From Pasteurella multocida subsp. multocida OH4807 (GTDB taxonomy: Bacteria > Pseudomonadota > Gammaproteobacteria > Enterobacterales > Pasteurellaceae), in assembly GCA_000973525.1 (NCBI GenBank), contig CP004391.1:1698001-1762000 (forward strand): 64,000 bases of DNA. Direction: 5' to 3'. The notes beneath the pieces were generated by a model. It was not told where the DNA came from and did no database searches. It saw only the letters and a list, made by a program, of their open reading frames with translations. Made by a program: the position numbers and the translations under genes. The first letter of the stretch is position 1. Each line of letters starts with the position of its first letter. Positions 1 through 11,053 of this stretch are shown here, piece by piece.

Positions 1-96
1 TTACTTTTCTTCATCGGCTTTGAGTTATCTAAATTTCGTATAAAACAACAAATGCTCAATTATAATCACTTAAAACAGATGCCCCACCAACAATGA
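1..96 (+). CDS. Possible 3' end of a truncated gene
   Basis: An open frame runs from the first base to a TGA at 94-96 and would encode 31 residues: a hydrophobic start (LLFFIGFEL) followed by a polar, basic and glutamine-rich tail. This could be the last membrane segment and cytoplasmic tail of an inner-membrane protein that begins outside the window. The stretch is short and AT-rich, so chance openness is quite possible. I do not recognise a family. Confidence 0.25.
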   Translation, partial: LLFFIGFELSKFRIKQQMLNYNHLKQMPHQQ

Positions 97-176
97 CTAT
101 CCTAGGCTTCTAAAGTTATTAAACCTACCACCTATATACGATATCATCTACATTTAACTCAACCTCAAACAACCTT

Positions 177-206
177 AAAGGATATTGAAAGTTTTCAATA
201 TCCTTT
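177..206 (-). terminator. Intrinsic terminator of csrA
   Basis: AAAGGATATTGAAA and TTTCAATATCCTTT form a perfect 14-base inverted repeat separated by two bases, so the real loop opens into the stem. It begins at the csrA stop codon and is followed on the minus strand by a pyrimidine-rich stretch. It is positioned to end csrA transcription. Confidence 0.65.
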
Positions 207-394
207 TACTCGGATTGTTGAGGCTCATCTAATGCCTGTTTAATGCGTTGGTAAATTTCCTCCCTATGAACAGAGACGTCTTTAGGGGCTTTGATTCCAA
301 TTTTTACTTGATTTCCACGTATATTGAGAATCGTGATAGAAATATCATCGCCGATGAGTAAGCTTTCGCCAACTTTACGGGTTAAGATTAGCAT
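206..394 (-). CDS. csrA: Carbon storage regulator CsrA
   Basis: CsrA is a small dimeric RNA-binding protein that blocks or stabilises target mRNAs at GGA motifs and controls central carbon metabolism and virulence traits. The 62-residue product has the full family pattern: [10 protein letters not shown] at the N-terminus with Leu4 and Arg6, and VSVHREEIY with Arg44, the two RNA-contact regions. The start at 394 is supported by a strong GAGGAG ribosome-binding site five bases upstream. Two GGA/AGG-type motifs lie in that leader, so autoregulation as in other gammaproteobacteria is plausible but not proven. It lies downstream of alaS on the same strand, 134 bases away, as in Haemophilus and E. 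coli. Confidence 0.97.
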   Translation of the reverse strand: MLILTRKVGESLLIGDDISITILNIRGNQVKIGIKAPKDVSVHREEIYQRIKQALDEPQQSE

Positions 395-528
395 ATGAAC
401 TCCTCACCTTTTTATAGTTTATGCAAAATTCCTATTTGCTTACAACATCCCTATCTTAAATTTAAAAACCACTCATCTCATGCCCTTGCCTAAAACCGAC
501 AATAGCGTGATTAAGTGAAAGTGTCATA

Positions 529-3153
529 CTACAAGTTTGTTTTTAACCATTCTGAACCAGCAGATAGTGCTAAGTCCACATTTTCAACTTGTGTACCACC
601 AGCCATTGCCATATCTGGTCGACCACCACCTTTACCACCAACTTGCTGTGCTAATAGGTTAACAAGCTCACCAGCTTTCACTTTGCTCGTTAAATCCGCT
701 GTGACACCAGCAATTAAATTCACTTTGCCATCCATAACAGAGGCAAAAACAATTACTGCTGAACCAAGTTGATTCTTGAGATCATCCACCATGACACGTA
801 GCGATTTTGCATCAACACAGTCAAGTTTCTGAATAATGACAGCCACATCATTAATTTTAATTGCATTTTTAGCAAAATCAGAACCCGCTTGCATAGCTGT
901 TTTTTCTTTCAACACTTGTAGCTCTTTTTCTGATTTTTTCGATTTATCTTGCAGCTGTTGAATTTTTTCGACAATCGAACTCACATCTGATTTCAATAAA
1001 TCTGCACTTTGTGTTAGCAACACTTGCTGTTGATGCAACCAAGAAATGGCATTCTCTCCTGTGATCGCTTCAATACGGCGCACACCTGCAGCTACAGCAG
1101 TTTCTGTTGTGATTTTGAATAATCCAATATCACCAGTACGTTTCGCATGAATCCCACCACATAATTCAATCGAGAAATCGCCCATTGTTAATACACGGAC
1201 GTGATCTGCATATTTCTCGCCAAACAATGCCATTGCACCTTTTGCTTTCGCGGCATCTAATTCCATCAAATCCGTTTGAATCGGGTGATTTGCACGAATT
1301 TGTTGATTCACAAGGCGTTCAATTTCGAATAATTGCTCCTTGCTAATCGCTTCTGGATGAGCAAAGTCAAATCGCAATGCCACATCAGAAACAAGTGAAC
1401 CTTTTTGTACTACATGCGTACCTAATACTTGGCGCAATGCTGCATGTAATAAGTGTGTCGCCGAGTGGTTAAGTGATGTTTGATGACGACGCGCACTGTC
1501 CACTACCGCATTTACCGCTTGCCCAACGGTTAAACTACCGCTGACTAACTCACCAATATGACCAAATACTTGTCCATATTTTTGGGTATCTTTGACATCA
1601 AATGAAAAACCTTGCCCTTCTAAACGACCGCTGTCACCAATTTGACCGCCTGATTCAGCGTAAAATGGCGTGTTTTCTAATACAACAACGGCGCTTTGTC
1701 CTGCTTCAATACATTCTACTGACTTGCCTTCTGAGAAAAGCGCGGTCACTTTTGCAAGTGATTCAGATTCAGTATATCCTTCAAAGGTTGTCGTCCCGTC
1801 TACACGGATTACCGTGTTGTAATCCATGCCGAACTGGCTAGCAGACTGAGCACGTAAACGCTGTGCTTCCATTTCACGCTCAAAGCCCGCTTCATCAATC
1901 GCAATATGACGTTCACGACATACATCTGCAGTTAAATCGAGCGGGAAGCCATAAGTGTCGTATAGTTTGAATGCCACTTCACCAGATAGCGTGTTATTTT
2001 CTACGTTAGCGAGTGCTTCATCTAATAACGCCAAGCCACGCTCTAAGGTACGCGCAAATTGCTCTTCTTCTAAACGCAATAATTTTTCAACTGTCGCCTG
2101 TTTTTCTTTCACTTCAGTACCAGCTTCTGCCATCACCTCAATTAGCGTTGGCACTAATTTATAGAAGAAGGCTTCTTTTGCACCGAGTAAGTTACCATGA
2201 CGCACCGCACGACGAATAATGCGGCGTAATACATAACCACGGCCTTCATTTGATGGAATCACACCGTCAGCAATTAAGTAAGCGCAAGAGCGAATATGAT
2301 CGGCAATGACACGGAGTGACTTATTGTTAAGATCTTTTTCGCCTGTTAATTCTGATACTTTTGCGATAAGTTTTTGAAAAATATCGATTTCATAGTTTGA
2401 ATTAACATGCTGTAATACCGCGCTAATACGCTCAAGTCCCATACCTGTATCAACAGAAGGTTTTGGTAACGCTTCCATTGTACCATCAATATGACGATTA
2501 AACTGCATGAAAACGATATTCCAGATCTCAATATAGCGATCACCGTCTTCTTCTGGTGAGCCTGGAGGTCCTCCCCAAATATGATCCCCATGATCATAGA
2601 AGATCTCAGTACAGGGACCACAAGGTCCCGTATCGCCCATTGCCCAGAAGTTGTCGGACGCATAAGGCGCCCCTTTATTATCGCCAATGCGAACAATGCG
2701 TTCTGCAGGTACGCCTACTTCCTGATTCCAGATATCGTAAGCCTCATCATCAGTTTCGTAAACGGTTACCCATAATTTTTCTTTAGGCAAACCTAACCAA
2801 CGAGGTGACGTCAAGAACTCCCAACCAAAATGGATCGCATCTTTCTTGAAATAATCACCAAAACTAAAATTACCGAGCATTTCAAAAAACGTATGGTGGC
2901 GCGCGGTATAACCAACATTTTCTAAATCATTGTGTTTACCGCCCGCACGCACACAACGTTGTGCAGTAGTAGCACGAGAATAAGGACGTTTATCCATACC
3001 TAAAAAAACGTCTTTAAATTGGTTCATTCCCGCATTTGTAAATAATAAAGTCGGATCATTTTCTGGCACAAGTGAGCTACTTGCTACAATTTGATGCCCT
3101 TTAGTATGGAAAAAATCGAGAAAAGATTGTCTGATTTCTGCTGTTGTTTTCAT
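529..3153 (-). CDS. alaS: Alanine--tRNA ligase
   Basis: AlaRS charges tRNA-Ala and hydrolyses mischarged Ser- and Gly-tRNA. The 874-residue length is normal. Visible are the class II core at the N-terminus ([17 protein letters not shown] near residue 35), the editing-domain zinc motif HSATH near residue 560 with its partner [10 protein letters not shown] near 660, and the C-terminal C-Ala domain ending in [15 protein letters not shown]. No frameshift or missing catalytic residue was noted. It is transcribed towards csrA, a conserved arrangement. Confidence 0.98.
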   Translation of the reverse strand: MKTTAEIRQSFLDFFHTKGHQIVASSSLVPENDPTLLFTNAGMNQFKDVFLGMDKRPYSRATTAQRCVRAGGKHNDLENVGYTARHHTFFEMLGNFSFGDYFKKDAIHFGWEFLTSPRWLGLPKEKLWVTVYETDDEAYDIWNQEVGVPAERIVRIGDNKGAPYASDNFWAMGDTGPCGPCTEIFYDHGDHIWGGPPGSPEEDGDRYIEIWNIVFMQFNRHIDGTMEALPKPSVDTGMGLERISAVLQHVNSNYEIDIFQKLIAKVSELTGEKDLNNKSLRVIADHIRSCAYLIADGVIPSNEGRGYVLRRIIRRAVRHGNLLGAKEAFFYKLVPTLIEVMAEAGTEVKEKQATVEKLLRLEEEQFARTLERGLALLDEALANVENNTLSGEVAFKLYDTYGFPLDLTADVCRERHIAIDEAGFEREMEAQRLRAQSASQFGMDYNTVIRVDGTTTFEGYTESESLAKVTALFSEGKSVECIEAGQSAVVVLENTPFYAESGGQIGDSGRLEGQGFSFDVKDTQKYGQVFGHIGELVSGSLTVGQAVNAVVDSARRHQTSLNHSATHLLHAALRQVLGTHVVQKGSLVSDVALRFDFAHPEAISKEQLFEIERLVNQQIRANHPIQTDLMELDAAKAKGAMALFGEKYADHVRVLTMGDFSIELCGGIHAKRTGDIGLFKITTETAVAAGVRRIEAITGENAISWLHQQQVLLTQSADLLKSDVSSIVEKIQQLQDKSKKSEKELQVLKEKTAMQAGSDFAKNAIKINDVAVIIQKLDCVDAKSLRVMVDDLKNQLGSAVIVFASVMDGKVNLIAGVTADLTSKVKAGELVNLLAQQVGGKGGGRPDMAMAGGTQVENVDLALSAGSEWLKTNL

Positions 3154-3310
3154 TTATATATAAGCCTTGCTTTTCATATTATTTTAAATAACGAATAACA
3201 ATACGATTAAAAGTTAGTCTACTTATTTTTGCATATTTTTGGCATTTATAAAAAGGCTTTTTCTATTAAAAATAAAGATTTTTTTACCTCTTCAAGCCTA
3301 CAAAAAAACC

Positions 3311-3350
3311 AACCGCACTTCAATGACTTAATCAAAGTGCGGTTAAAATT
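3311..3350. terminator. Paired uptake-signal hairpin upstream of alaS
   Basis: AACCGCACTT and AAGTGCGGTT are facing copies of the Pasteurellaceae DNA uptake signal and form a 10-base stem around a 14-base loop, with T-rich sequence on the right and A-rich on the left. It lies in the 238-base alaS-uspA gap and can terminate transcripts leaving uspA on the minus strand. Apart from this hairpin I see nothing in that gap. Confidence 0.6.
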
Positions 3351-3391
3351 TTACAAACTTTTTACAAAAATTAATTTGTCAATAAGACGAC

Positions 3392-3817
3392 TTATTCATC
3401 ACGTAATGGAACAACTAACATATCTACAGAAATGTTATTCATCACCTGACGGGTCGATGACATTAGTTTACTCCAAAAGTCTTGGTGATGACCAGTAACA
3501 AGTAAATCAATATCGTATTTTTCAATTGCATCAGCTAATACTTGACCTAAATCACCACTTCCACTTAATTTTTCAGTGACAGGATAGCTGGCATTATCCG
3601 CTAATTGCATCAAAGTTTGTTGCGTTTCTGTTGAGATACGATCTTGCATAGATGCCATATTCACATCAATCAATCCTGTGTACAGATCAGAAAAGTTTAC
3701 ATCAACGTGAATAATAGATAGTTTAGCGTCATTTCGTCTTGCGACGCCAGCGGCTTTTTCTAATAAAAATGCACTTTCATCAGAAAGATCTACTGCTACT
3801 AATACGTGTTTATACAT
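3392..3817 (-). CDS. uspA: Universal stress protein A
   Basis: The 141-residue protein is closely similar to E. coli UspA in recalled sequence features: [29 protein letters not shown], and the C-terminal [13 protein letters not shown] and [10 protein letters not shown]. It lacks the G-2x-G-9x-G(S/T) ATP-binding loop, so it belongs to the UspA rather than the UspFG/ATP-binding type. Such proteins form dimers and accumulate in growth arrest and stress. An AAGGAG site precedes the ATG. It appears to be a single-gene unit. Confidence 0.96.
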   Translation of the reverse strand: MYKHVLVAVDLSDESAFLLEKAAGVARRNDAKLSIIHVDVNFSDLYTGLIDVNMASMQDRISTETQQTLMQLADNASYPVTEKLSGSGDLGQVLADAIEKYDIDLLVTGHHQDFWSKLMSSTRQVMNNISVDMLVVPLRDE

Positions 3818-3998
3818 AATAAACTCCTTATCTGATCTAGGGGGTAACGATTCAAATGTATCATACCACTCGCGCCTAAAAAAAAGTATGCCCTAGATCA
3901 CGTTTTAAAAAAGTTTTCTTATGAGAGGCAATTTTCATCGTCTAAAACAGAATTATGCTATGATAAATCTCAAGATTTTTTGATAAAGGCCTCACTAC

Positions 3999-4802
3999 AT
4001 GACAAACTCAATTCAACACTTTGTTCAGCTTATCGCAAAATTACGTGATCCAAATGGAGGGTGTCCTTGGGACCTCAAACAGACTTATCAAAGCATGATC
4101 CCTTGTTTAACCGAAGAAACCTATGAAGTGATCGAAGCGATACAACAAGGCAATATGCAGGATCTTAAGGAGGAGTTAGGTGACCTGCTGTTACAAGTCA
4201 TTTTCTTTAGTCAATTGGCAACCGAAGACAAACATTTCACATTTGACGACGTTGTTAACACCATCTCTGAAAAAATCATTCGTCGTCATCCTCATGTATT
4301 TGGTGAAAAAAGTGCAGAAAATGAGCAAGAGGCACTACAAAATTGGAATGATGTCAAAGCGCAAGAAAACAAAGAAAAAGGGCATACTTCCATTTTAGAT
4401 AATATTCCCCATGCCTTTCCTGCCCTAATTCGCGCAGAAAAATTGCAAAAGCGCTGTGCCAAAGTGGGTTTCGATTGGAGTGAGACTCGCCAAGTGATTG
4501 AAAAAGTCAAAGAGGAGCTAGACGAAGTTCAACAAGAACTTGAAAGAAACGAACAGCAACAAGATAAAATTCAAGAAGAGATCGGTGATTTATTATTTGC
4601 AGTCGTCAACCTCAGCCGTCACCTTGGCTGCCAGCCCGAAGAAAGTTTACGCCAAGCAAATCACAAATTTGAACAACGTTTTCGTGCGGTTGAAGAAAAA
4701 TTACAACAAGCCAATAAAAGATTCGAACAGAGTTCACTCATCGAAATGGACTTACTTTGGGATGAAGTAAAACAGGAAGAAAAACGTCACTCAAAAAGTT
4801 AA
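3999..4802 (+). CDS. mazG: Nucleoside triphosphate pyrophosphohydrolase MazG
   Basis: MazG hydrolyses NTPs and dNTPs to monophosphates and pyrophosphate, cleaning the nucleotide pool and affecting the stringent response. The 267-residue product has two MazG repeats. The first carries [22 protein letters not shown] and [12 protein letters not shown], the EExxE and ExxD metal-binding set. The second has [11 protein letters not shown] and [22 protein letters not shown] sits upstream of the ATG. It converges on ilvC across a shared terminator. Confidence 0.96.
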   Translation: MTNSIQHFVQLIAKLRDPNGGCPWDLKQTYQSMIPCLTEETYEVIEAIQQGNMQDLKEELGDLLLQVIFFSQLATEDKHFTFDDVVNTISEKIIRRHPHVFGEKSAENEQEALQNWNDVKAQENKEKGHTSILDNIPHAFPALIRAEKLQKRCAKVGFDWSETRQVIEKVKEELDEVQQELERNEQQQDKIQEEIGDLLFAVVNLSRHLGCQPEESLRQANHKFEQRFRAVEEKLQQANKRFEQSSLIEMDLLWDEVKQEEKRHSKS

Positions 4803-4831
4803 TTTTTATCCTTTTCACCCCTGCACAAGAT

Positions 4832-4859
4832 AAAAAACCAGCCGAAAGGCTGGTTTTTT
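4832..4859. terminator. Bidirectional terminator between mazG and ilvC
   Basis: AAAAAACCAGCC, a GAAA tetraloop and GGCTGGTTTTTT form a perfect 12-base hairpin with T-runs in both directions. It is placed between convergent mazG and ilvC and should stop both. Confidence 0.92.
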
Positions 4860-4862
4860 ATC

Positions 4863-6338
4863 TTAGTTAAATGAAATGCGTTTCATATCGGTCATATAAC
4901 CACGCAACTCCTGCCCCACCAATTCAATCGGATGGTTACGAATCGCATCATTCACATCACGTAGCGTGATATTGTCGATTTCAACTGCTGGCGTTGGCTC
5001 ACCTAAGTCACCTTTTTGTAAGGTTGGCACGATTTCTTTCGCAAGAATTGGCGCTGCTACATTGGCGAATAAATAGTTACCATATTCAGCAGTATCCGAA
5101 ATTACCACGTTCATTTCGTATAAGCGTTTACGTGCAATGGTATTAGCGATTAATGGAAGCTCGTGCAATGACTCATAATAAGCCGACTCTTCATAAATAC
5201 CGCTCGCTACCATTGTATCGAAAGCCAATTCAACACCTGCTTTCACCATCGCAACCATTAACACACCGTGATCAAAATATTCTTGCTCGCTGATTTTGCC
5301 TTCATATTTTGGTGCATTTTCAAATGCCGTTTTACTGGTTTCTTCACGCCATTTTAACAGGTTCGCATCGCCATTTGCCCAGTCTGCCATCATTGTTGAT
5401 GAAAACTCACCGCTAAGAATGTCGTCCATATGTTTCTCGAAAAGTGCGGTCATTTTTTCTTTAATTTGCTCTGAAAGTTCAAATGCACGCAATTTTGCAG
5501 AGTTAGATAAACGATCCATCATTAAGGTGATTCCACCTTGTTTTAGGGCTTCAGTAATGGTTTCCCAGCCGTACTGAATCAATTTACCTGCATAAGCGGG
5601 ATCTTTACCGTCAGCCACTAATTTGTCGTAGCAAACGATAGAACCCGCTTGCAACATACCACAAAGAATGGTTTGCTCACCCATTAAGTCTGATTTCACT
5701 TCTGCAACAAATGAAGACTCAAGCACGCCCGCACGATGACCACCAGTTGCCGCCGCCCAAGCTTTTGCAATTTCTAAACCATCACCATTTGGATCATTTT
5801 CAGGGTGAACCGCAATTAATGTTGGCACACCAAAGCCACGTTTATATTCTTCACGCACTTCTGTACCCGGGCATTTCGGCGCCACCATCACCACAGTGAT
5901 ATCTTTACGGATTTGCTCGCCTACTTCCACGATATTCAAACCGTGCGAATAACCAAGTGCCGCACCTTGTTTCATCAATGGCATGACGTCTGCTACGACT
6001 TTTGAGTGTTGTTTGTCTGGCGTTAAGTTCACCACAAGATCTGCCGTTGGAATAAGCTCTTGATACGTGCCCACTTTAAAACCATTTTCAGTAGCACGTT
6101 GGAACGATGCGCGTTTTTCTGCAATCGCTTCTGGACGAAGTGCATAGCTAATATCCAAACCAGAATCACGCATATTCAAGCCTTGGTTTAGCCCTTGTGC
6201 GCCACAACCAACGATGACAATTTTTTTGCCTTTTAAATAATCCGCTTCATTTGCAAATTCATTGCGATCCATAAAACGACAACGACCTAATTGATCTAAT
6301 TGTTGGCGTAAATTTAATGTATTGAAATAGTTAGCCAT
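4863..6338 (-). CDS. ilvC: Ketol-acid reductoisomerase (NADP+)
   Basis: IlvC isomerises and reduces 2-acetolactate or 2-aceto-2-hydroxybutyrate to the dihydroxy acids of valine and isoleucine synthesis. At 491 residues it is the long class II enzyme of enterobacteria. The Rossmann motif [16 protein letters not shown] is near residue 36, and the metal-binding [15 protein letters not shown] is in the C-terminal helical domain. AAGGA precedes the ATG. It is divergent from ilvY, and its promoter has a good -10 (minus-strand TATAAT, 6413-6408) but a weak -35, as expected for an IlvY-activated promoter. Confidence 0.97.
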   Translation of the reverse strand: MANYFNTLNLRQQLDQLGRCRFMDRNEFANEADYLKGKKIVIVGCGAQGLNQGLNMRDSGLDISYALRPEAIAEKRASFQRATENGFKVGTYQELIPTADLVVNLTPDKQHSKVVADVMPLMKQGAALGYSHGLNIVEVGEQIRKDITVVMVAPKCPGTEVREEYKRGFGVPTLIAVHPENDPNGDGLEIAKAWAAATGGHRAGVLESSFVAEVKSDLMGEQTILCGMLQAGSIVCYDKLVADGKDPAYAGKLIQYGWETITEALKQGGITLMMDRLSNSAKLRAFELSEQIKEKMTALFEKHMDDILSGEFSSTMMADWANGDANLLKWREETSKTAFENAPKYEGKISEQEYFDHGVLMVAMVKAGVELAFDTMVASGIYEESAYYESLHELPLIANTIARKRLYEMNVVISDTAEYGNYLFANVAAPILAKEIVPTLQKGDLGEPTPAVEIDNITLRDVNDAIRNHPIELVGQELRGYMTDMKRISFN

Positions 6339-6407
6339 TGTTGTGTCCTTAAATTTGATGTGTGTTTGTATGAGTTTGTGTTTGCATATTATTTGTGCTT
6401 TATTTGG

Positions 6408-6472
6408 ATTATAGTGATTTTTATCATTGCGTAAATTGATATTATTGGCATTTTATGTTGCAATTATTGCAA
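6408..6472. promoter_or_regulatory. ilvC promoter and putative IlvY operator
   Basis: On the minus strand TATAAT lies at 6413-6408 with no good -35 at 17-base spacing, which suggests an activated promoter. Upstream at 6458-6472 is the perfect palindrome TTGCAATTATTGCAA, centred about 60 bases before the expected ilvC start site, the usual position for a LysR-type activator. Assignment to IlvY is inferred from the divergent gene. Confidence 0.65.
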
Positions 6473-6603
6473 TAATAATTTTGACTCTAGCCAAAACCGA
6501 CTGACTTTCTTTTGCTTGTAAAAAGCGCAAAAACATACCGCACTTTTAGAAAATTGTGCTTGAGAGAAATCGAGAAATTACTAGAAAATGTAGGAATCTT
6601 ACT

Positions 6604-7485
6604 TTGAACTTCACCGATCTCAAACTGTTTCTACATCTTTGTGAAACAAAAAACTTTGCTAAAACGGCGACACAAAACCATATGTCGCCTTCTACTTTAT
6701 CGCGCCAAATTCAGCGCATGGAAGAAGAATTGGGGCAACCACTTTTCGTGCGTGATAATCGACAAGTGGCACTCACTGAAGCAGGGGAAAAATTTATTCC
6801 ATTTGCACAACAAAGTTGGGCGGAATGGCAGCAAATTAAGCAACAATTACGTTATAACCCAAAACAAGCACTCACTGGTGAATTGAAATTATTCTGTTCA
6901 GTAACGGCTGCTTATAGCCATTTGCCGACAATATTAGAACGTTTTCGCACACGTTATCCGAAAGTAGAAATTCAGCTCACTACGGGTGATCCTTCCCTTG
7001 CGCTACAACAAATTCAAACACAGCAAGCAGATATTGCGTTGGCGGGTCGTCCGAAAAATTTACCAAATGGCATTGAATTTCACTACATTGATGAGATTAG
7101 CTTATCGCTGATTGCCCCTCGCATTGCTTGTCCTGCTACACAATTACTTCAACAACCAACAATCGATTGGCAACAAATCCCGTTTATTCTGCCAGTAGAA
7201 GGCCCAGCGCGTCAGCGTATTGATCAATGGTTTAAACAACAGAAAATCAAACATCCGAAAATTTATGCCACCGTGGCGGGTCACGAAGCGATTATGCCGA
7301 TGGTTGCCTTGGGTTGCGGTGTAGCGATGTTACCTGATGTAGTCATTAAGAATAGCCCAATGAATAGCCAAGTCTCCATTTTGCAAGTCAGTAATCCAAT
7401 CGCCCCTTTCGAGCTGGGGATTTGTGTCCAGAAAAAATGCTTAACGCAACCATTAGTGCGTGCATTTTGGCAAGCCTTAGAGTAA
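6604..7485 (+). CDS. ilvY: LysR-type activator of ilvC, IlvY
   Basis: IlvY activates ilvC when acetolactate or acetohydroxybutyrate is bound. The 293-residue product has an N-terminal winged helix (residues 1-60, with FAKTATQNHMSPSTLSRQIQ) and a periplasmic-binding-like inducer domain. I place the start at TTG 6604. The protein then begins LNFTDLKLFLHL, which lines up with the start of E. coli IlvY, and AGGA sits eight bases upstream. A GTG at 6556 would add 16 residues unlike the family and has no good ribosome-binding site. It is divergent from its target ilvC. Confidence 0.92.
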   Translation: MNFTDLKLFLHLCETKNFAKTATQNHMSPSTLSRQIQRMEEELGQPLFVRDNRQVALTEAGEKFIPFAQQSWAEWQQIKQQLRYNPKQALTGELKLFCSVTAAYSHLPTILERFRTRYPKVEIQLTTGDPSLALQQIQTQQADIALAGRPKNLPNGIEFHYIDEISLSLIAPRIACPATQLLQQPTIDWQQIPFILPVEGPARQRIDQWFKQQKIKHPKIYATVAGHEAIMPMVALGCGVAMLPDVVIKNSPMNSQVSILQVSNPIAPFELGICVQKKCLTQPLVRAFWQALE

Positions 7486-7532
7486 AGTGAGCAGAATGTT
7501 GTATTTTTCGGCAAATTTTTGAGAATAAGTTT

Positions 7533-8408
7533 ATGTTAAAAGGGATAATTTTATCGTTATCGGCTTCTGTCTTATTTGGTTATTTGTATTATTTTTCTAC
7601 TCTGTTATTGCCACTGGGTGGCGAAGATATTTTCGGTTTTCGCATTATTTTTACGTTACCGTTTGTCATTGCAGCAGTCTTCTTATTCAAACAAAAACCC
7701 GCCTTATTGCATTATTTTGAACGAGTAAAACAACATCCCTTGCTTATTCTCGGCTTCCTGTTTAATTCGGCAATGATGGGGATTCAAATTTGGTTGTTCT
7801 TGTGGGCACCTAATAATGGCAGCGCACTTAGCGTGTCTTTTGGTTACTTATTATTACCTTTAGTCATGGTGCTAACAGGAAGACTAATTTTCAAAGAGCA
7901 CATCTCGCGCCTCAAATTCTTTGCCGTCATCATTGCAGCAATCGGCGTGTTTTCCAATATTCTGTTAAAAGGTGGGTTATCATGGGAAGCCCTTCTCGTG
8001 AGTATTGGCTACAGTACCTATTTTGCCACACGTAAAATCCTCAAAATTAACGATCTTGCGGGTTTCTGTATTGAAATGACATTGTTATTGCCAGTTTGTA
8101 TTTACTTCGCCTTCCAAGTTGATCTGAACGCAGTACAACAGGTCAACCCCAATATTTTATGGTTACTCCTCTTACTAGGCTTAATCAGCGGCGTGGCACT
8201 CAACACCTACATCCTCGCCAGCAGTGTATTGCCAATTAACGTTCTCGGCTTACTTGGCTACGCAGAACCAATAATGATGCTCCTCGTTTCTTTCTTAATC
8301 GGCGAACAACTCGACAGTGCCACCTATCCACTCTTCATCTGCCTCATTCTGTCAATGTTGTTATTTATGGCAGAAGGCTTGATTAGATTGAAACGGCGTT
8401 ATAAATAA
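7533..8408 (+). CDS. RarD-like DMT-superfamily transporter
   Basis: A 291-residue, very hydrophobic protein with about ten predicted membrane helices and two EamA-type halves. MLKGIILSLSASVLFGYLYYFS at the start and the mid-protein LRISRL/LKFFAVIIAAIGV region resemble the RarD group of drug/metabolite transporters. The substrate cannot be read from sequence. It follows ilvY by 47 bases on the same strand and ends five bases from the convergent aroE. Its own start is ATG after TAAGTTT, with no strong ribosome-binding site. Confidence 0.85.
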   Translation: MLKGIILSLSASVLFGYLYYFSTLLLPLGGEDIFGFRIIFTLPFVIAAVFLFKQKPALLHYFERVKQHPLLILGFLFNSAMMGIQIWLFLWAPNNGSALSVSFGYLLLPLVMVLTGRLIFKEHISRLKFFAVIIAAIGVFSNILLKGGLSWEALLVSIGYSTYFATRKILKINDLAGFCIEMTLLLPVCIYFAFQVDLNAVQQVNPNILWLLLLLGLISGVALNTYILASSVLPINVLGLLGYAEPIMMLLVSFLIGEQLDSATYPLFICLILSMLLFMAEGLIRLKRRYK

Positions 8409-8413
8409 GCTAA

Positions 8414-9226
<813 letters not shown>

Positions 9227-9778
9227 TTAACCTTGTCTAAACAGTTGATGAGTAAAAAGATCTCGAATTTCAGACGGATTCGTCGCACTGCCCACCTGTA
9301 AATCTAACACAGGGAAATCCTCGCCAAATTGGCCGCGAACCTCTTGCGCAGTGCGGCAAGGTGGCAAAGTGGTGAGATTGGCACTGGTTGAAGTCAACGC
9401 AAAGCCCGCTTGCTCACAGAGTTGCTTCACTGCATCGTGCTGACATAACCGCACCGCAATGCTGTCGAATTGTCCGGTTAAAAATTTCGGCGTGGTGCTT
9501 TTTGCTGGCACTACCCAAGTGGTTGGGCGATCATATTGCCCTTGCAGGCGTTGCCAGTGTGCATCTTCAAAATTTGACGTATCAATAAATGGCAGTAAAT
9601 AATCCAAGCTCGGGGCGACTAAAATCAGCCCTTTTTCAATTGGTCGTTGTTTCAAAATTAATAATTTTTGCACCGCACTTTCACTGTTTGGATTACAACC
9701 CAAGCCAAATACGGCTTCCGTTGGGTAAGCGACCACTTCATTTTGTTTAAGTTGTGCGACGATTTGTTGAATATTCAT
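9227..9778 (-). CDS. tsaC: L-threonylcarbamoyladenylate synthase TsaC
   Basis: TsaC makes threonylcarbamoyl-AMP from threonine, bicarbonate and ATP for the t6A37 tRNA modification. The protein has the YrdC fold with [16 protein letters not shown] at the N-terminus, [13 protein letters not shown] and [14 protein letters not shown] choose ATG 9778 ([10 protein letters not shown], 183 residues). An in-frame TTG at 9799 would add seven residues and overlap the upstream gene's coding end. The ATG is four bases after the upstream stop, so translation is probably coupled. It ends three bases before aroE. Confidence 0.94.
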   Translation of the reverse strand: MNIQQIVAQLKQNEVVAYPTEAVFGLGCNPNSESAVQKLLILKQRPIEKGLILVAPSLDYLLPFIDTSNFEDAHWQRLQGQYDRPTTWVVPAKSTTPKFLTGQFDSIAVRLCQHDAVKQLCEQAGFALTSTSANLTTLPPCRTAQEVRGQFGEDFPVLDLQVGSATNPSEIRDLFTHQLFRQG

Positions 9779-9782
9779 TAAA

Positions 9783-10334
9783 TTAGATTTCCGAGTCAAA
9801 AATATGGCGACAGCTTTTGTTCACACATTGAAAAGTGCGGTGAGTTTCCGTTTCTTTTTTCAAGGTACAAACTGGGCTTTCGCACACAGGACAAGCCACT
9901 AAATACGGCTTGCTAGGTAACGTAAATTTGCATTGAGGATAGCGATTACAACCATAAAACACTTTGCCTTGACGCCCACGACGCGCCATCAATTCGCCTT
10001 TTTGGCATTCCGGGCAAGGGACGGTTTCTTCCGCCTGTTCCTCAGGTTCATCGTGGACCACAAAATGACATTCTGGATAATTGCTACACCCAATAAACAT
10101 TCCAAAATGCCCTTGTTTTAATACCAACAGGTGCTGACATTCTGGGCATGGCTGTTCTAACACTTTGAGGATTTTGCTTTCAGAATGTGGCTGTAAAGGG
10201 CGCAAATAATCACAATCAGGATACGCGCTACAACCTAAAAACAAGCCTTTTTTACCCTGTTTGACTTGCAACAAAGCGTTGCAAACAGGACAATGTTCTT
10301 CTTGTTTTGTATGTTGAAAAAGGCGTTCGCTCAT
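9783..10334 (-). CDS. YrdD-like topoisomerase-type zinc-finger protein
   Basis: The 183-residue protein is made of four C4 zinc-ribbon units like those at the C-terminus of DNA topoisomerase [61 protein letters not shown], and a last diverged [11 protein letters not shown] unit. No catalytic topoisomerase domain is present. The neighbour tsaC is conserved in this family (E. coli yrdD-tsaC-aroE). A DNA- or RNA-binding role is likely from the fold; the exact function is not known to me. Confidence 0.88.
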   Translation of the reverse strand: MSERLFQHTKQEEHCPVCNALLQVKQGKKGLFLGCSAYPDCDYLRPLQPHSESKILKVLEQPCPECQHLLVLKQGHFGMFIGCSNYPECHFVVHDEPEEQAEETVPCPECQKGELMARRGRQGKVFYGCNRYPQCKFTLPSKPYLVACPVCESPVCTLKKETETHRTFQCVNKSCRHIFDSEI

Positions 10335-10352
10335 TGGTGTTCCTCAGTTAAA

Positions 10353-10955
10353 TTAAAACAATTCTACCCCAAACGTCTTCAATAATGCCACGCTTTCAAA
10401 CACCGGCAAGCCCATTACACCAGTAAAACTGCCGTCGATATGCTCAATAAACGCACCGCCTAGCTGCTGAATACCATAAGCACCCGCTTTATCCATCGGT
10501 TCGCCCGTTGCGATATAGGCTTGAATTTCTTTTTCTGTTAAGGTTTTGAAGTGTACTTTGCTGATTTGTACTGCTGTTTTCATTTGCTGATTATCGGCAA
10601 CACAAACTGCCGTAATCACTTGATGTTCTCTGCCTGACAACGCACGCAACATCTGTGCTGCATCAGCTGCATTTTGTGGCTTGCCTAAAATGTTATCGTC
10701 TAAAATCACTGAAGTATCCGCAGACAGAAAAGGTAAGTGCGGTGCATTTTTCGCAAGTTTTTCCTGTTGCCACTTTTGGCGTGCGGCGTGATTTTTCTCA
10801 ATCGCCATACGCAACACATAATCCGCTCCCTTTTCATTCGGCAACGGTATTTCATCAATTTCGCAACAAAACACGTCAAATTTAAAGCCAAGATTTTGCA
10901 AAATTTGTGAACGACGTGGGCTGCTCGAGGCAAGGTAAAATTGGGAATAAGACAT
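10353..10955 (-). CDS. maf: Maf-family nucleoside triphosphate pyrophosphatase (YhdE type)
   Basis: Maf enzymes hydrolyse dTTP, UTP and modified NTPs to monophosphates. The 200-residue product starts with YLASSSPRRSQILQNLG and contains LSADTSVILDDNILGKP, GREHQVITAV and GAYGIQQLGGAFIEHIDGS.TGVMGLP, which together form the active site. The wording of these motifs fits the YhdE (dTTP/UTP) group better than YceF. It is first in the minus-strand set leading to aroE, 18 bases before the zinc-finger gene. Confidence 0.94.
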   Translation of the reverse strand: MSYSQFYLASSSPRRSQILQNLGFKFDVFCCEIDEIPLPNEKGADYVLRMAIEKNHAARQKWQQEKLAKNAPHLPFLSADTSVILDDNILGKPQNAADAAQMLRALSGREHQVITAVCVADNQQMKTAVQISKVHFKTLTEKEIQAYIATGEPMDKAGAYGIQQLGGAFIEHIDGSFTGVMGLPVFESVALLKTFGVELF

Positions 10956-11053
10956 AATCCAACCTGATAAATAAAAAAGATTATAACCTGTTAGGATAAA
11001 TCCGCCACTTTCCTTTATACTTTAACCCTCGGTTAAATTTATGGAAAATCTTT

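Noticed and set aside
2346..2696. 116-codon minus-strand frame within alaS
   Set aside because: Different register of alaS, which is intact; product looks non-natural.
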